Source: JAGQPD01 sp020426865 (lineage in GTDB: Bacteria; Planctomycetota; Planctomycetia; Pirellulales; Pirellulaceae). From it: DNA of 64,000 nt. A model generated the notes under the pieces. It was not told the DNA's origin and made no database searches. It saw only the letters and a list, made by a program, of their open reading frames with translations. The stretch covers positions 372,001 through 436,000 of the forward strand of contig JAWKTN010000007.1 of the NCBI GenBank assembly GCA_041399065.1, in the 5' to 3' direction. The position numbers and the translations under genes were made by a program. Shown here one piece after another: positions 26,578-36,099 of the stretch (positions are counted from its first letter, which is position 1; every line of letters starts with the position of its first letter).

Positions 26578-29500
26578 TTAACTCGGCGCGATCACGGAAT
26601 CGATGTCGATGAAGACCAATTCGCGAGCGACGTCGCGGTGGACGTGGCTGGCTCGAACACGCTCGTGGCGTCGTTGCCGTGCGGTTGCCGGCAAGTTCGT
26701 CGGCATCACGGTGCCAACCGTCGTGGCCGTTTGTAGAGATTCGGTATTGGCAGCGCTGGCTGCGCTCGCCGGCCTGCTGCCAAAATTGTCCTTCCAGACG
26801 GTGTAGTCTCCGGCATCAATGACACCATTCCTATTTGCATCGGCACCGGCGCCCGGAATTACGATATTTCCAAACGTGTCCTTCCACACCGTGTAGTCGG
26901 CGGCATCGACCGTGCCATCGCGATTGTTGTCGCCGGGCAATTCCGTGACGCGGATGACTTCGATACCGTTAATGATTGGGTCGTGCACAACGGTGACAAA
27001 GTCAATATCCAGATTCGCGTCACTTGTGACGACGAATCGTTTCATGATCCCGACATTCTTGCCGACTTCCGCAAGCAAGTCATAGTCGTTGAGCACCACG
27101 GTGCCTTCGATCGAGACGTCGAATACGGTTTGTCCCGGCGCGTCGTAGAAGAGTTCGGCAATGTAGAGACGCACTTCATAGGTGCCTGGTTCGACCGGCA
27201 GATCCCACTGCATGAGGGGCTGTTTGTACCGCTGCGTTTGGAACATCTCCATCGGTGTTCCGGCTGGAATGGATGGATGGCTGACATCAATGGCGGACGT
27301 CGTCGAGAAACGAAGCGCCTCACCGTGGAACGGCAGCGGATTTAAGATCGAATCCTCGCTCCACATTGCATCACCCGCAAGTTCCGCTCCGCCGGCGTTG
27401 ATTCGATAGACAACCGGGTCGGGGACCACCGCCGGCGCCAGCAATTCCACTTCGCCGATCTGCATGCTATTCGCGGCATCGGCGTTCTTCAATGTGGGGA
27501 AGGTCAGCCGATAGGTGGAATAGCTCACATCGTTGACGAAGCGAACTTCCTGATGCAGGCCGACTCTTAAATTCGGCGGCGTGTCAGGTGGCAATGAAAG
27601 TCCATTCGGGTTGCGACCGCCGGGAAGCTGCAAATAGCCTTGCGCGATCGTGGTATACGGGCCGTCGGGGCCGTTGTTCGAGCCCTCCAGCCAATACGTG
27701 GCGGGGTCGCGTTCCGGCGCATCATTGGCAACGTACAGACGCAGACCGCTCACCACCGACGGACCGCCGCTTGGAGTGACGATGAATCCGGAACCATAAT
27801 CGAGGAAATTGAGGTACTTGGCGGTCGAGTCGTCGATCGCATGGGCAACCCCTTCGTTTTGGGGGGGAGGACCGGAGTCCCCGTCGGTGTCGTTGGTTCC
27901 GTTAACGATTACGATCGGATCCCCCGGCACCGTGATGTCGAACAACTCGGTCATTTCTAGCAACTGGAACTGCAGCGAGAGTTGCGCCATGCCCTGCTGG
28001 TTATCGTAACCAGCCAACGCCACACGATAGGTCGTGCCCGGCTGTACGATGTGCGAGATTTGGCTGGTCCCAAAACCATCCGCCAAATCGCCGCCGTCCA
28101 CATCGTCGTTGGTGGCAAGAACCGTCAATGAGTCAACACTTGTCCCGGTATAAAGAGCCAAGATAGTGTCAAAGTTGCTGCCGGCGGTCGATAGCCTCAA
28201 TTCGCCATAGGCGGGTGCGGTCCAAGTGTACCACACGCTTGCAACGGATGGGTTGCCCAGGTGCAATGGTTCGTTTGTTTCACGAGTCGCTCCGGACATG
28301 TCCAACGGCGGCAAACGGCCTTGTGACACTCTGGCGGCATTTGCGAAGTTATCGTTCAGCGGAGGCGCCGCAGTAAAGTTCAATTGCAGATCGGCGTTCC
28401 CAAAAAAGGGAGCCGCGGCTCCAGCCACAGCGATCTTGTAGGTCGTACCGGCTTGCGCAGAAAAAGCAACTTCGCTGTGTTTGGCCGAGGGAAATACGCG
28501 ATCGTTGGCAGCAATTTCCGTGAGACTGTTTACCGCCGGTCCAGTGTAGACAGCCAACACGGTCTCGAAATCGCTACCCTCGGTCGAAATGCGTGCTTGC
28601 CCGCTGGTCGCGGGCGTCCATTCATACCAGACCGTGTGCGTATTGGACAGGAGCGTAGCGTGCCTGGGTTCCTGGTCTTCTCGAGTCGCACCGGTGACAT
28701 CAACTTCAGCGCGCTTGCCAGGAACGAGAAGAGAGGGCGTGGCAAAACTGTCATTATCCGGCCGCTCCAGTCGAATCAACTCGATCCCCTGGACGAAGGG
28801 GTCTCCTACGATTCGGCCAAAGTCGATGTCAAGATTTCCGTCCGTCACATGCACGGGATTGATGACCCAAGAGATCCCCTCGTGAGGCCCTCCCAATTCG
28901 AAGAAGGGATGCGAAATATTCCAGTTGCTCAATCGTTCTTCACCCTCGACGAACACATTAAAGCTCCGCTCATTGGGGGCAAAAACGTAGTTCTCGGACC
29001 AAAACAGTCGGAGCAGATAAACCCCGTTTTCTACAGGAAAATCGAATTTCATCGGCCGCGTTGGATTGCTGTTCGCACGCTCCGTGGCAAACAGCTCCGG
29101 TGGTGTTCCCAAGGGCACCCGGTAGTCGAACGTACTGATGAAGCCGTCATACGGCGGGGGTACGGTCGACGAGTTATTGTTCAAATAGAGGCCCTCTAGA
29201 TCACTGCCCGATTGCCACGTCGGCGATGCATTGAGGCGGGGGCCACCGACGTTCACACGAAACTTGTCAGGCATAGCCCTGCGGATTTCGATGGCACTGA
29301 CCATCGGGTTATCCTTTTTGTGACCGAAGAGAATATCGATCGCGTCATCGGCCGAGACCTTGAAGTCCTTGATGAGCGCCGCGTTTAAGCCCACCTCGTC
29401 AAACACGTCGAGGTTCTCGAGCACCAATTGACCTTCAATCGTGACGTCGAACTCCCGGAAGTCCTTCGTTTCGACGTAACTCTCAGTAAAATAGAGACGT

Positions 29501-30924
29501 ACGTCGTAATCCCCTGGGGTAACCGGAAAGCTCCATTGCATTTCTTCTCCACCCACCTGATCCCAGCGAGTATCCTGAAATAGTCGCATGGGGACGCCGT
29601 CCGGCACATTGCTGATGAAGGAAGACTTATAGGCGCTGTTCAAGCCACTGTTATGAAAGGGCGACAAGTCGGCGTCGGACTCCCAGATGTAGTCGTCCGA
29701 TAGGGTCTGGCCGCCTGCGTTAACGCGGTAGTAGTCTCGAGCGCGAGGATTGAATTCGATCATCCGTTTGACCAAATCGATATCCGTGTCGGTATAACCG
29801 AAAAAGTCGACGGTCACCAACCCCGTCGATCGCTTTTGATTTCCCGCCACCAGGTATTGATGCAAGCGAGTGTTCAGACCAGTTACCTGCCGGCAGGGGA
29901 GGAGACCAAAAAGAACATACTGTTGGAGTTCTACACAGCCCTTTCCTGTCACAAACTCGATCGGCGTGTCCCAATGATGAGTCCCGACAGCGCCTCCGGT
30001 CGCGTTCAGCGAATTTCCGTAGAAGCCGCTGAATTCGCCCGTATCGGCCCGCTGCAGCTGATCGACGACATACTGCCATTTTGTGTCAGGATGTACATCG
30101 TTGAACTTTCCCTGCCACAGGACCAACCCCGCAGCATCTCGATACAACACTTTATCGGCGTCGGGAGTTTGTCGGTTGTTGAGTCCCCACCGCACTTCTT
30201 CGGGGCCAATTGCTGCGACGTCGGGGCCCCAACCATCACGCAAAACCACGACCTTCTTGCGGACATCCGCCAATTTTGGGATTTGTTCCGTTCCCGTCGG
30301 CTGCCAGAAAAACTCCTTGTAGGGCGAGTTCGTGCGCGGATGAATGTCATTCATGTACGCGTTGAATGTGCTCTCGACCGTGCCACCGGCATTGGGCAGG
30401 AAGCCTTGCTCCTGGATGTTCATGATCACCGTTTCTGATGGATGATCTACCAAGAAATCCGCAACCACCTCCAGGACATCGTTGCCAAACCCGTAGCCCA
30501 TTTGGATGTTATTATGAACAAGGACGAATTTGTGCGCGAAATTGAACCCGTCCGCAACCACGTCAACGCGCATGTCGACGTAACGGATACCATGTTCGAG
30601 TTGCCACTTCAGTGACTCGGTCTGTGTTCGCGCCCCCTTTTTTACCAGCCCCGTGATATCGATGCTGCATGGCAATTGCGTACAATCGGACATCGTGTCG
30701 TGCGTGCCAAGGATGGACAGGTCCGAGAGCTTGGCGCCACCCCATACATCCTCCATCCAGTTGTCGAGTCCAGCGGTCAGGTACCGTCGCGATTCCAAGG
30801 GCTCCAGATTTCGTCCTTCTCGACGGCTTTGCCACTTGCGCCGTTTGGGTTTTGCATCGGATAACCAAGAGGTGATTGACTGACACCGAGAATACAAGCT
30901 GTGATGATTCCTAGGGGTATCCAT
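26578..30924 (-). CDS. giant exported PI-PLC X-domain / malectin / PPC / dockerin protein
   Basis: 1448 residues from ATG 30924. Residues 38-51 (RNLEPLESRRYLTA) are the planctomycete export motif. Residues about 60-400 resemble the phosphatidylinositol-phospholipase C X domain: His75 in ILGTHDTMS, Asp117 and Arg119 in YVDMRVDV, His137 in VLVHNN. Three malectin-like sugar-binding modules follow (from VNAGGQTLSDDYIW; from VNVGGPRLNASPTW; from INAGGAELAGDAMW), with two PPC-type modules between (from ATREDQEPRHATLL and ATRETNEPLHLGNP). Residues about 1326-1383 are a dockerin-like pair (RDGTVDAADYTVWKDTFG, ANRNGVIDAGDYTVWKDNFG). Inferred: cell-surface or secreted phosphodiester cleavage on glycosylated substrate. 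Confidence 0.87.
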   Translation of the reverse strand: MDTPRNHHSLYSRCQSITSWLSDAKPKRRKWQSRREGRNLEPLESRRYLTAGLDNWMEDVWGGAKLSDLSILGTHDTMSDCTQLPCSIDITGLVKKGARTQTESLKWQLEHGIRYVDMRVDVVADGFNFAHKFVLVHNNIQMGYGFGNDVLEVVADFLVDHPSETVIMNIQEQGFLPNAGGTVESTFNAYMNDIHPRTNSPYKEFFWQPTGTEQIPKLADVRKKVVVLRDGWGPDVAAIGPEEVRWGLNNRQTPDADKVLYRDAAGLVLWQGKFNDVHPDTKWQYVVDQLQRADTGEFSGFYGNSLNATGGAVGTHHWDTPIEFVTGKGCVELQQYVLFGLLPCRQVTGLNTRLHQYLVAGNQKRSTGLVTVDFFGYTDTDIDLVKRMIEFNPRARDYYRVNAGGQTLSDDYIWESDADLSPFHNSGLNSAYKSSFISNVPDGVPMRLFQDTRWDQVGGEEMQWSFPVTPGDYDVRLYFTESYVETKDFREFDVTIEGQLVLENLDVFDEVGLNAALIKDFKVSADDAIDILFGHKKDNPMVSAIEIRRAMPDKFRVNVGGPRLNASPTWQSGSDLEGLYLNNNSSTVPPPYDGFISTFDYRVPLGTPPELFATERANSNPTRPMKFDFPVENGVYLLRLFWSENYVFAPNERSFNVFVEGEERLSNWNISHPFFELGGPHEGISWVINPVHVTDGNLDIDFGRIVGDPFVQGIELIRLERPDNDSFATPSLLVPGKRAEVDVTGATREDQEPRHATLLSNTHTVWYEWTPATSGQARISTEGSDFETVLAVYTGPAVNSLTEIAANDRVFPSAKHSEVAFSAQAGTTYKIAVAGAAAPFFGNADLQLNFTAAPPLNDNFANAARVSQGRLPPLDMSGATRETNEPLHLGNPSVASVWYTWTAPAYGELRLSTAGSNFDTILALYTGTSVDSLTVLATNDDVDGGDLADGFGTSQISHIVQPGTTYRVALAGYDNQQGMAQLSLQFQLLEMTELFDITVPGDPIVIVNGTNDTDGDSGPPPQNEGVAHAIDDSTAKYLNFLDYGSGFIVTPSGGPSVVSGLRLYVANDAPERDPATYWLEGSNNGPDGPYTTIAQGYLQLPGGRNPNGLSLPPDTPPNLRVGLHQEVRFVNDVSYSTYRLTFPTLKNADAANSMQIGEVELLAPAVVPDPVVYRINAGGAELAGDAMWSEDSILNPLPFHGEALRFSTTSAIDVSHPSIPAGTPMEMFQTQRYKQPLMQWDLPVEPGTYEVRLYIAELFYDAPGQTVFDVSIEGTVVLNDYDLLAEVGKNVGIMKRFVVTSDANLDIDFVTVVHDPIINGIEVIRVTELPGDNNRDGTVDAADYTVWKDTFGNIVIPGAGADANRNGVIDAGDYTVWKDNFGSRPASAASAANTESLQTATTVGTVMPTNLPATARQRRHERVRASHVHRDVARELVFIDIDSVIAPS

Positions 30925-31240
30925 GCACTAACACCAATATTTGGCTTGGGAAGAAACAAACAAGGGACAGATCCGATACACAATAGAGCTCTTGACCACC
31001 AGCGTTTATGCGAATTTCGCTCGACGGATGCACCGAAAAAAACTCTTCTTGTGCAGTTTCTCCGGAATTCAACGGTACTTGTTGATCAAGAAAGTTGAAA
31101 TCGGATCATTCTGCGGTATATTGGTCCGAACCGAGCGCGAACGATGCCGGAGTTGCGCGAACGCGTCACGGTCCTTTGAGCGTAATTGGAGCCGGCCCAG
31201 AGCCCCGCGTCAACGCTACTTGAAGCTATAAAAAACGGCG
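30925..31240. other. intergenic between divergent genes, nothing clear
   Basis: About 315 bases upstream of both the PI-PLC protein and the hydrolase gene. No convincing gene, promoter or RNA fold was seen. Confidence 0.5.
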
Positions 31241-32089
31241 ATGCCATTGACCTCACCCGCACACACCCGTAGTCCACGGCCGATCATCGTCTTGTTCTGC
31301 GTGTGCGCGCTGCTGCCGTCAGCATGCGGATGTCATGGTTTCCATGGCAAAATGTCGCGAGAAAGGCTGAACCAAGGGTACGCCCTCGTGATTCCAGGAA
31401 TTCTGGGTGAACAAGTGTGGGACCGCAATGTCGCTCGCAGCATTGCCGATTCCCAGTTCCCCGGGGCCGTCGAGATCCATGATGGGACCAAGGGACCGTT
31501 GATGATGGGCGTCAACATGGCGGGCAACCAATGCGAAACGTGTAGGATCGCGCGCAAGATTGTCGATTACACTCGGCACTACCCCGGCCGACCGGTCTAC
31601 CTGGTCGGCCATTCTGTTGGCGGAAACATGGCAGTGCGTGCACTGGAGGCACTGCCGCACGGCGTACAGGTCGAAAAGGCCATTCTGTTGGCACCCGGTT
31701 TGGCTTCGCACTACGACTTGCGCCACAGCATGCAACACTCGCGTTCGGGGATTGTCGCCTATTCATCTCCGATCGACGCGCCCGTCAGTGTCCCTCTGGC
31801 GGCGATCCATGGGTTGTCGCGAGGCGAACTATGCTTGCCAGCCGCCGTCATCGGATTTACCACACCCCAAGGACTGACTGCCGCAGAGCGCGCCGACTAC
31901 CAGCGTCAACTGCGCCAGCGGCGGTATTCGCTCGCAATGTTGAAGTCCGGCCACACCGGTGGCCACTGGGGTTGGACATCCCCGCAGTTCGTCACCAAAT
32001 ATGTCACCCAGGAGCTGACGCCTCCGGAGAAGAGCCTGGTTTCTCAACCAGCATCGGTCGTGCTGACCAGCGGCTTGGCAAATCACTAA
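31241..32089 (+). CDS. alpha/beta hydrolase with N-terminal membrane or export segment
   Basis: 282 residues from ATG 31241; no strong Shine-Dalgarno. The N-terminus (RPIIVLFCVCALLPSACGCHG) is a hydrophobic signal with Cys residues near its end; the lipobox fit is poor, so lipid anchoring is doubtful. The hydrolase core has YALVIPGILGE, nucleophile elbow VGHSVGGN and a probable catalytic His in SGHTGGHWGW. The family is lipase/thioesterase-like; the substrate is unknown. Convergent with nothing; followed by about 300 bases without a gene before the pectinesterase fusion. Confidence 0.75.
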   Translation: MPLTSPAHTRSPRPIIVLFCVCALLPSACGCHGFHGKMSRERLNQGYALVIPGILGEQVWDRNVARSIADSQFPGAVEIHDGTKGPLMMGVNMAGNQCETCRIARKIVDYTRHYPGRPVYLVGHSVGGNMAVRALEALPHGVQVEKAILLAPGLASHYDLRHSMQHSRSGIVAYSSPIDAPVSVPLAAIHGLSRGELCLPAAVIGFTTPQGLTAAERADYQRQLRQRRYSLAMLKSGHTGGHWGWTSPQFVTKYVTQELTPPEKSLVSQPASVVLTSGLANH

Positions 32090-32394
32090 GGCATTGGTCT
32101 TCTACTTTAGCAGTTCTACTCCAGCAACAGCACCGCCGGGCAATCGTGGTTCCTGCCGATAATACCCCGCGACCATGTTTCCTTGACTTTGTGTCATTCC
32201 CTCTATACCCTTGCTCTCCATACGGCACGTACCGACGATTCCGCCCAACGATGGGATGCTCATGTGAGCCGCGAACAAGATATCGATCGGCTGGTGCGTG
32301 CCAAGGCAGGCATCCTCTGCACGAGGCCCATTCATAAGAACACAAGCAAAAACAGCGTCGGCCACGCCGACGACGACTGGTTCAGGATCCAATA
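32090..32394. other. intergenic, no gene seen
   Basis: Short frames exist on both strands but none has a recognisable domain or good start; a minus-strand frame here overlaps the pectinesterase start and is not believed. Confidence 0.45.
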
Positions 32395-34275
32395 ATGATG
32401 AAACCGAACGCCTGCGTACTGTTGGGATTGATTTGTTCGACCACTTGTTCGCTTGTGCATGGGCAATACGAGACGGAAATCCAGGTCGCGAAGGACGGCA
32501 CTGCCGACTTCGCTGCCATTCAGGAAGCGATCGATAGCGCAAAATCCTTCCCCGACAAACGAGTTACGGTTCACGTCAAGAATGGGATCTACGAAGAAAA
32601 AGTGAAAGTACATTCCTGGAACAGTCGGCTGACGCTACAGGGGGAAAGCACTGACGGTGTGATCATCCGGTGGAATGACCATTTCGACAAAATGAAGCGG
32701 GGCCGCAACAGCACGTTTCACACGGCAACGTTGCTCGTCGATGGCGATGAATGTTGTTTGGAGAATCTGACCATCGAGAACACGGCTGGTCCTGTCGGTC
32801 AGGCGGTGGCTCTGTCGGTGGAAGCGGACCGTTGCTTGATTGAGAATTGCCGACTCGTCGGTCACCAGGACACACTCTATGCCGCTGGGACAAACTCGCG
32901 CCAGCACTACCGAAACTGCCACATTGAGGGGACCACCGATTTCGTCTTTGGCGAGGCAACGGCGTACTTCGAGAATTGTACGCTCCATAGCAAGGCGAAT
33001 TCCTATATTACGGCCGCCAGCACGCCCGCAGGACGTCCCCATGGATTCGTGTTCGACAATTGTCGACTCACGGCTGCTGACGGTGTGAAGGATGTTTTTC
33101 TTGGCCGACCCTGGCGAAGCTTTGCAAAGACGGTCTTTATCCATTGTGAAATGGATGGCCACATTCATCCCGCCGGTTGGAGCAATTGGAACGCGCCGGA
33201 AAATGAAACCACTGCCTACTATGCTGAGGGACACAACACTGGACCGGGAGCGGACGCGGCGAAGCGAGTCCCTTGGGCGAAAATGCTGTCCGATGAGCAA
33301 GCAAAGCAGCTTACGGGGGAAGAGGTTCTCAAACCATTCCCGCTGCCAGCGATGCAAACCTCTGGCAATGACGTTTCCGATACGCGGATTCCGAAGGATC
33401 CGTCTTACACGCTCGCAAGTGCCTACGCGAAGTACAAAAAAGACTATCCGTTTATCCGTGCGGTCGAATACGACTCGTCCCATGGAAATTTGCGACAGTC
33501 GAATGTCTGTTACCACACGGTAGGGACCCGCAAACTGTCGCTCGATATCTTCTCCGCTGATCCCACGACCGGCATAAAGCCTGCCGTATTGTTGGTGCAC
33601 GGAGGTGGCTGGAGTTCCGGCGACCGAAAGCTCATGCACCCGCTGGCGGACTACTTGTCGCGACACGGCTTTGTCGCCATCACCGTGGAATACCGTTTGT
33701 CACCAGAGGCACGGTATCCGGCGGCTGTTGACGATCTCAAGAACGCCGTGACCTGGGTCCTTGTCAACGGGCAAGGACACCACATCGACACGAACAAGGT
33801 TGCCATCTTGGGATGTTCGGCTGGTGCGCAGTTGGCCGGTCTCGTGGGACTGACGTATCGAGTCGACGCATCCGTAGCGGGCGGCCAGAATCCCATTCGC
33901 GCCATTGTCAATATCGACGGCGTGATGGACTTCACGAGCGAAGAAGTCCGCAAATCAGAAGACGATCCCAGTCGAGAAAGTACGCCGGCGAGCAGGTGGT
34001 TGGGCGGTCGCTACGCGGAACGCCCGGAGCGATGGAAAGAAGCGTCTCCGCTCTATTACGTGGACGAACAGTCGCCGCCCATTAAGTTCGTCAACAGCTC
34101 TCAACCTCGTTTCCATGCGGGACGAGATGAGGTGATCGCCAAATTGAACGAGTATTCCATCGATAGCGCCGTAACGACGTTTGATGATGCGCCCCACTCG
34201 TTCTGGCTGTTTGACCCGTGGTTCGAAAAGACGGGAATGGTCGTCGTGCGATTCCTGCAAAAGGTCCTCAACTGA
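32395..34275 (+). CDS. exported pectinesterase fused to a carboxylesterase
   Basis: 626 residues with a signal peptide (ACVLLGLICSTTCSLVHGQ). Residues about 25-320 are a CE8 pectin methylesterase: NGIYEEKV, GQAVAL, Asp159 in HQDTLYA, Asp182 in TDFVFG, Arg238 in LGRPWR, the full acid/acid/arginine set. Residues about 360-626 are an alpha/beta hydrolase of the BD-FAE or acetylxylan-esterase type: HGGGW (402-406), nucleophile Ser475 in GCSAGAQ, YRLSPEARYPAA, His601 in DDAPHSFW. The fusion suggests one exported enzyme removing both methyl and acetyl (or feruloyl) esters from pectin. Its 3' end overlaps, tail to tail, the run-on frame of the next gene. Confidence 0.92.
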   Translation: MMKPNACVLLGLICSTTCSLVHGQYETEIQVAKDGTADFAAIQEAIDSAKSFPDKRVTVHVKNGIYEEKVKVHSWNSRLTLQGESTDGVIIRWNDHFDKMKRGRNSTFHTATLLVDGDECCLENLTIENTAGPVGQAVALSVEADRCLIENCRLVGHQDTLYAAGTNSRQHYRNCHIEGTTDFVFGEATAYFENCTLHSKANSYITAASTPAGRPHGFVFDNCRLTAADGVKDVFLGRPWRSFAKTVFIHCEMDGHIHPAGWSNWNAPENETTAYYAEGHNTGPGADAAKRVPWAKMLSDEQAKQLTGEEVLKPFPLPAMQTSGNDVSDTRIPKDPSYTLASAYAKYKKDYPFIRAVEYDSSHGNLRQSNVCYHTVGTRKLSLDIFSADPTTGIKPAVLLVHGGGWSSGDRKLMHPLADYLSRHGFVAITVEYRLSPEARYPAAVDDLKNAVTWVLVNGQGHHIDTNKVAILGCSAGAQLAGLVGLTYRVDASVAGGQNPIRAIVNIDGVMDFTSEEVRKSEDDPSRESTPASRWLGGRYAERPERWKEASPLYYVDEQSPPIKFVNSSQPRFHAGRDEVIAKLNEYSIDSAVTTFDDAPHSFWLFDPWFEKTGMVVVRFLQKVLN

Positions 34276-34835
34276 TTGGGTGACGAGGTATGATCGCAAT
34301 TTGCGGGAGTATGCGGTTCAGACATCCATGCGGCGTGAATCGACGGCACGACGGAAGCCTTCGCGACCGGGCTTATTTGCGTCACGCGTCTGACAGGGCC
34401 GAATACCTCGAACCACCAAGTATTAATACCTAGTACCTCGACGAACGTGGGCCAACCATCGTAGATTTCTGCTGAGATGTCCACAAAGTCGACCTCGCCT
34501 ATCGGATGCCAAGACCACTCCGGTTGCGAAGGGGCCAGCAGGTCGCGATTGATCCCATCGGCGCCAGTGGCGATCGCCGTAAATACGATCTTGCCATCGG
34601 GGCTCGACGCTGCCGGCATCCCAGCTTCAATCCAGTCAACGAGATTTCGCGCATGCGTAAGCCGATCCGTATCGGCCTCGTCAATTGTAATTACAAACGA
34701 ATCGCCATGAACGACCTGGTCGGGAAACTCCGCGACCAGAAACCCAATGCGGCCGGCCAGGACATTCGAGCAGACCAGTGAGCAGCAAATGCACGCCAGA
34801 ACCACCTGACGGCAGCGACTCGCCCCACCGACCAT
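34101..34835 (-). CDS. exported protein of unknown function, C-terminus probably altered by repeat DNA
   Basis: The start ATG 34835 gives a signal peptide (SRCRQVVLACICCSLVCSNVLA). Residues about 25-140 (IGFLVAEFPDQVVHGDSFVITI, GADGINRDLLAPSQPEWSWH, VDISAEIYDGWPTFVE) read like a real folded domain seen in planctomycete exported proteins; no function is known. The frame then crosses the 23-bp palindrome (NTWWFEV at 34402-34424) and runs on to 34101, overlapping the 3' end of the opposite pectinesterase gene by 175 bases. The true protein may have ended near 34400, or this is a truncated copy. Confidence 0.5.
   Translation of the reverse strand: MVGGASRCRQVVLACICCSLVCSNVLAGRIGFLVAEFPDQVVHGDSFVITIDEADTDRLTHARNLVDWIEAGMPAASSPDGKIVFTAIATGADGINRDLLAPSQPEWSWHPIGEVDFVDISAEIYDGWPTFVEVLGINTWWFEVFGPVRRVTQISPVAKASVVPSIHAAWMSEPHTPANCDHTSSPNQLRTFCRNRTTTIPVFSNHGSNSQNEWGASSNVVTALSMEYSFNLAITSSRPAWKRG
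34402..34424. repeat. 23-bp dispersed palindrome, copy 3
   Basis: AATACCT and AAGTATT around CGAACCACC, the inverted orientation relative to copies 1 and 2. A degenerate second half (AATACCTAGTACCTCGA) follows directly. Confidence 0.75.
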
Positions 34836-35168
34836 ACCTATCGACGGTGATCCGCGTAGAAGAGTCGCGTTTCTTTGAAATTTTCTTGAACGCGTGCTCA
34901 CGACGGTTGGCCATTTCATGATGTTCTCGCCTCTTTCTGGTTGTCAGTGGCACATAAATCTTGGTTGTGTGAATGAGTGCGGCGATACTTGACTAACGGT
35001 GTCGCGCTTCAGGTTTCGTCCGACTCGGTGCATCCGCGGCTGCCATCGCCGGCGGGGCGACACTCTGGCTGTGCTACTGACACTGCGCACGATCGTGGGA
35101 TGGTGTGGCAGCATCGCAATTTCAGCGACTACAATTGACGTGTTGTTCTCGATTGCTATGATCAAGAC

Positions 35169-35411
35169 ATGATGTCACACGATTCCGAACAGCCCCCTCC
35201 CGTCGGTTCCACTGAAATCCCCGCGGATTGGCTGGCGGAATTCGAAGCGGCCGCGCGACGACCATTGTCTCAGCGATTCCGGTATTCGTTCATTAAGACC
35301 TACAAGCCAGTACTCGACGACGAACCCTATCGTTCGTTCGAAAATATGGCGGAGTACCGTCGGTGGTGTGAAGAAAATCTTCCCGATTGGTTGGGCTATG
35401 GGGGCGTTTGA
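35169..35411 (+). CDS. small protein paired with a nucleotidyltransferase, copy 1
   Basis: 80 residues from ATG 35169 (a second ATG follows directly). No known family is recognised; the core EIPADWLAEFEAAARRPLSQ and WCEENLPDWLGYG is repeated almost unchanged at 39326-39565. The stop overlaps the start of the next gene by 14 bases, so the two are translationally coupled. Pairing of a small acidic-to-neutral protein with a nucleotidyltransferase is the layout of several toxin-antitoxin systems, which is inference only. Confidence 0.7.
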   Translation: MMSHDSEQPPPVGSTEIPADWLAEFEAAARRPLSQRFRYSFIKTYKPVLDDEPYRSFENMAEYRRWCEENLPDWLGYGGV

Positions 35412-35865
35412 GTATCGTCAGGCGGAAGACATTCGGGACGCGTTTGCGGCGCATTGCGTAGAGTACTTGTTTCTAGGCAAATCCGGCGCAATCCTCCTTG
35501 GGTTTCCCGATACGACTCAGGACGCGGACTTGTTTGTCCGTAAGGACCCGGCAAATGGGATCGCGATCGTCGCCGCTCTGCGCGAACTCGGGTTCGCAAT
35601 CAACGACCTGCAGGCTGCCGATATCGAGCGAGGGAAGGACTTCATTCAACTTAAAAATGGTCCCTTCGATTTGGACCTGATTTTTGCCCCAGACGGCATC
35701 GAACGCTTTGAAGATGCCTGGAGTCGCAGAATTGACATCGAAGGGTTTCCGGTTTGCCATCTGGACGACATTATCGCCAGCAAAGAGGCGACCGGCCGGC
35801 AGAAAGACCGAGAATCATTGCCGCGTCTCAAGTCGTTTCGTGAGTTTTGGCGGCGGCGAAATTAA
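35398..35865 (+). CDS. MNT-type nucleotidyltransferase-fold protein
   Basis: 155 residues from ATG 35398, inside the 3' end of the upstream gene. The sequence KSGAILLGFPDTTQDADLFV has the pattern of minimal nucleotidyltransferases (a Gly-rich turn, then D-x-D/L acidic motif), and GPFDLDLIF supplies a third acidic residue. The tail (HLDDIIASKEATGRQKDRESL) is typical of the AbiEii-like and DUF6036-like groups. Possible roles are a toxin modifying RNA or tRNA, or a nucleotidyltransferase of another kind. A truncated second copy of the whole two-gene unit lies at 39.3-39.65 kb. Confidence 0.75.
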   Translation: MGAFEYRQAEDIRDAFAAHCVEYLFLGKSGAILLGFPDTTQDADLFVRKDPANGIAIVAALRELGFAINDLQAADIERGKDFIQLKNGPFDLDLIFAPDGIERFEDAWSRRIDIEGFPVCHLDDIIASKEATGRQKDRESLPRLKSFREFWRRRN

Positions 35866-36099
35866 TCAAACGCAAGTCATCACGGCAAGATTCCCGCAAA
35901 CCGGCGCCCCCAGCCCTACATCATCCTACCTTCTTTCCGGCGTACGGAATTAGTCGGGACGATGAACGGCAGGACGATCTATCTCGCGAAGCAAGGCGTA
36001 TACCGGCGATCTGCGGGCCTTGTCAGGATTGGCACAATCAGCCACGCTCACCAGTGACACACTTATGTCTACACTAGAACGAACTCACGCCCGAAGCGA

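Noticed and set aside
34101..34400. C-terminal 100 residues of the exported protein at 34.8 kb as a real domain
   Set aside because: The sequence lies beyond the palindrome, looks random and overlaps the 3' end of the pectinesterase gene on the other strand.
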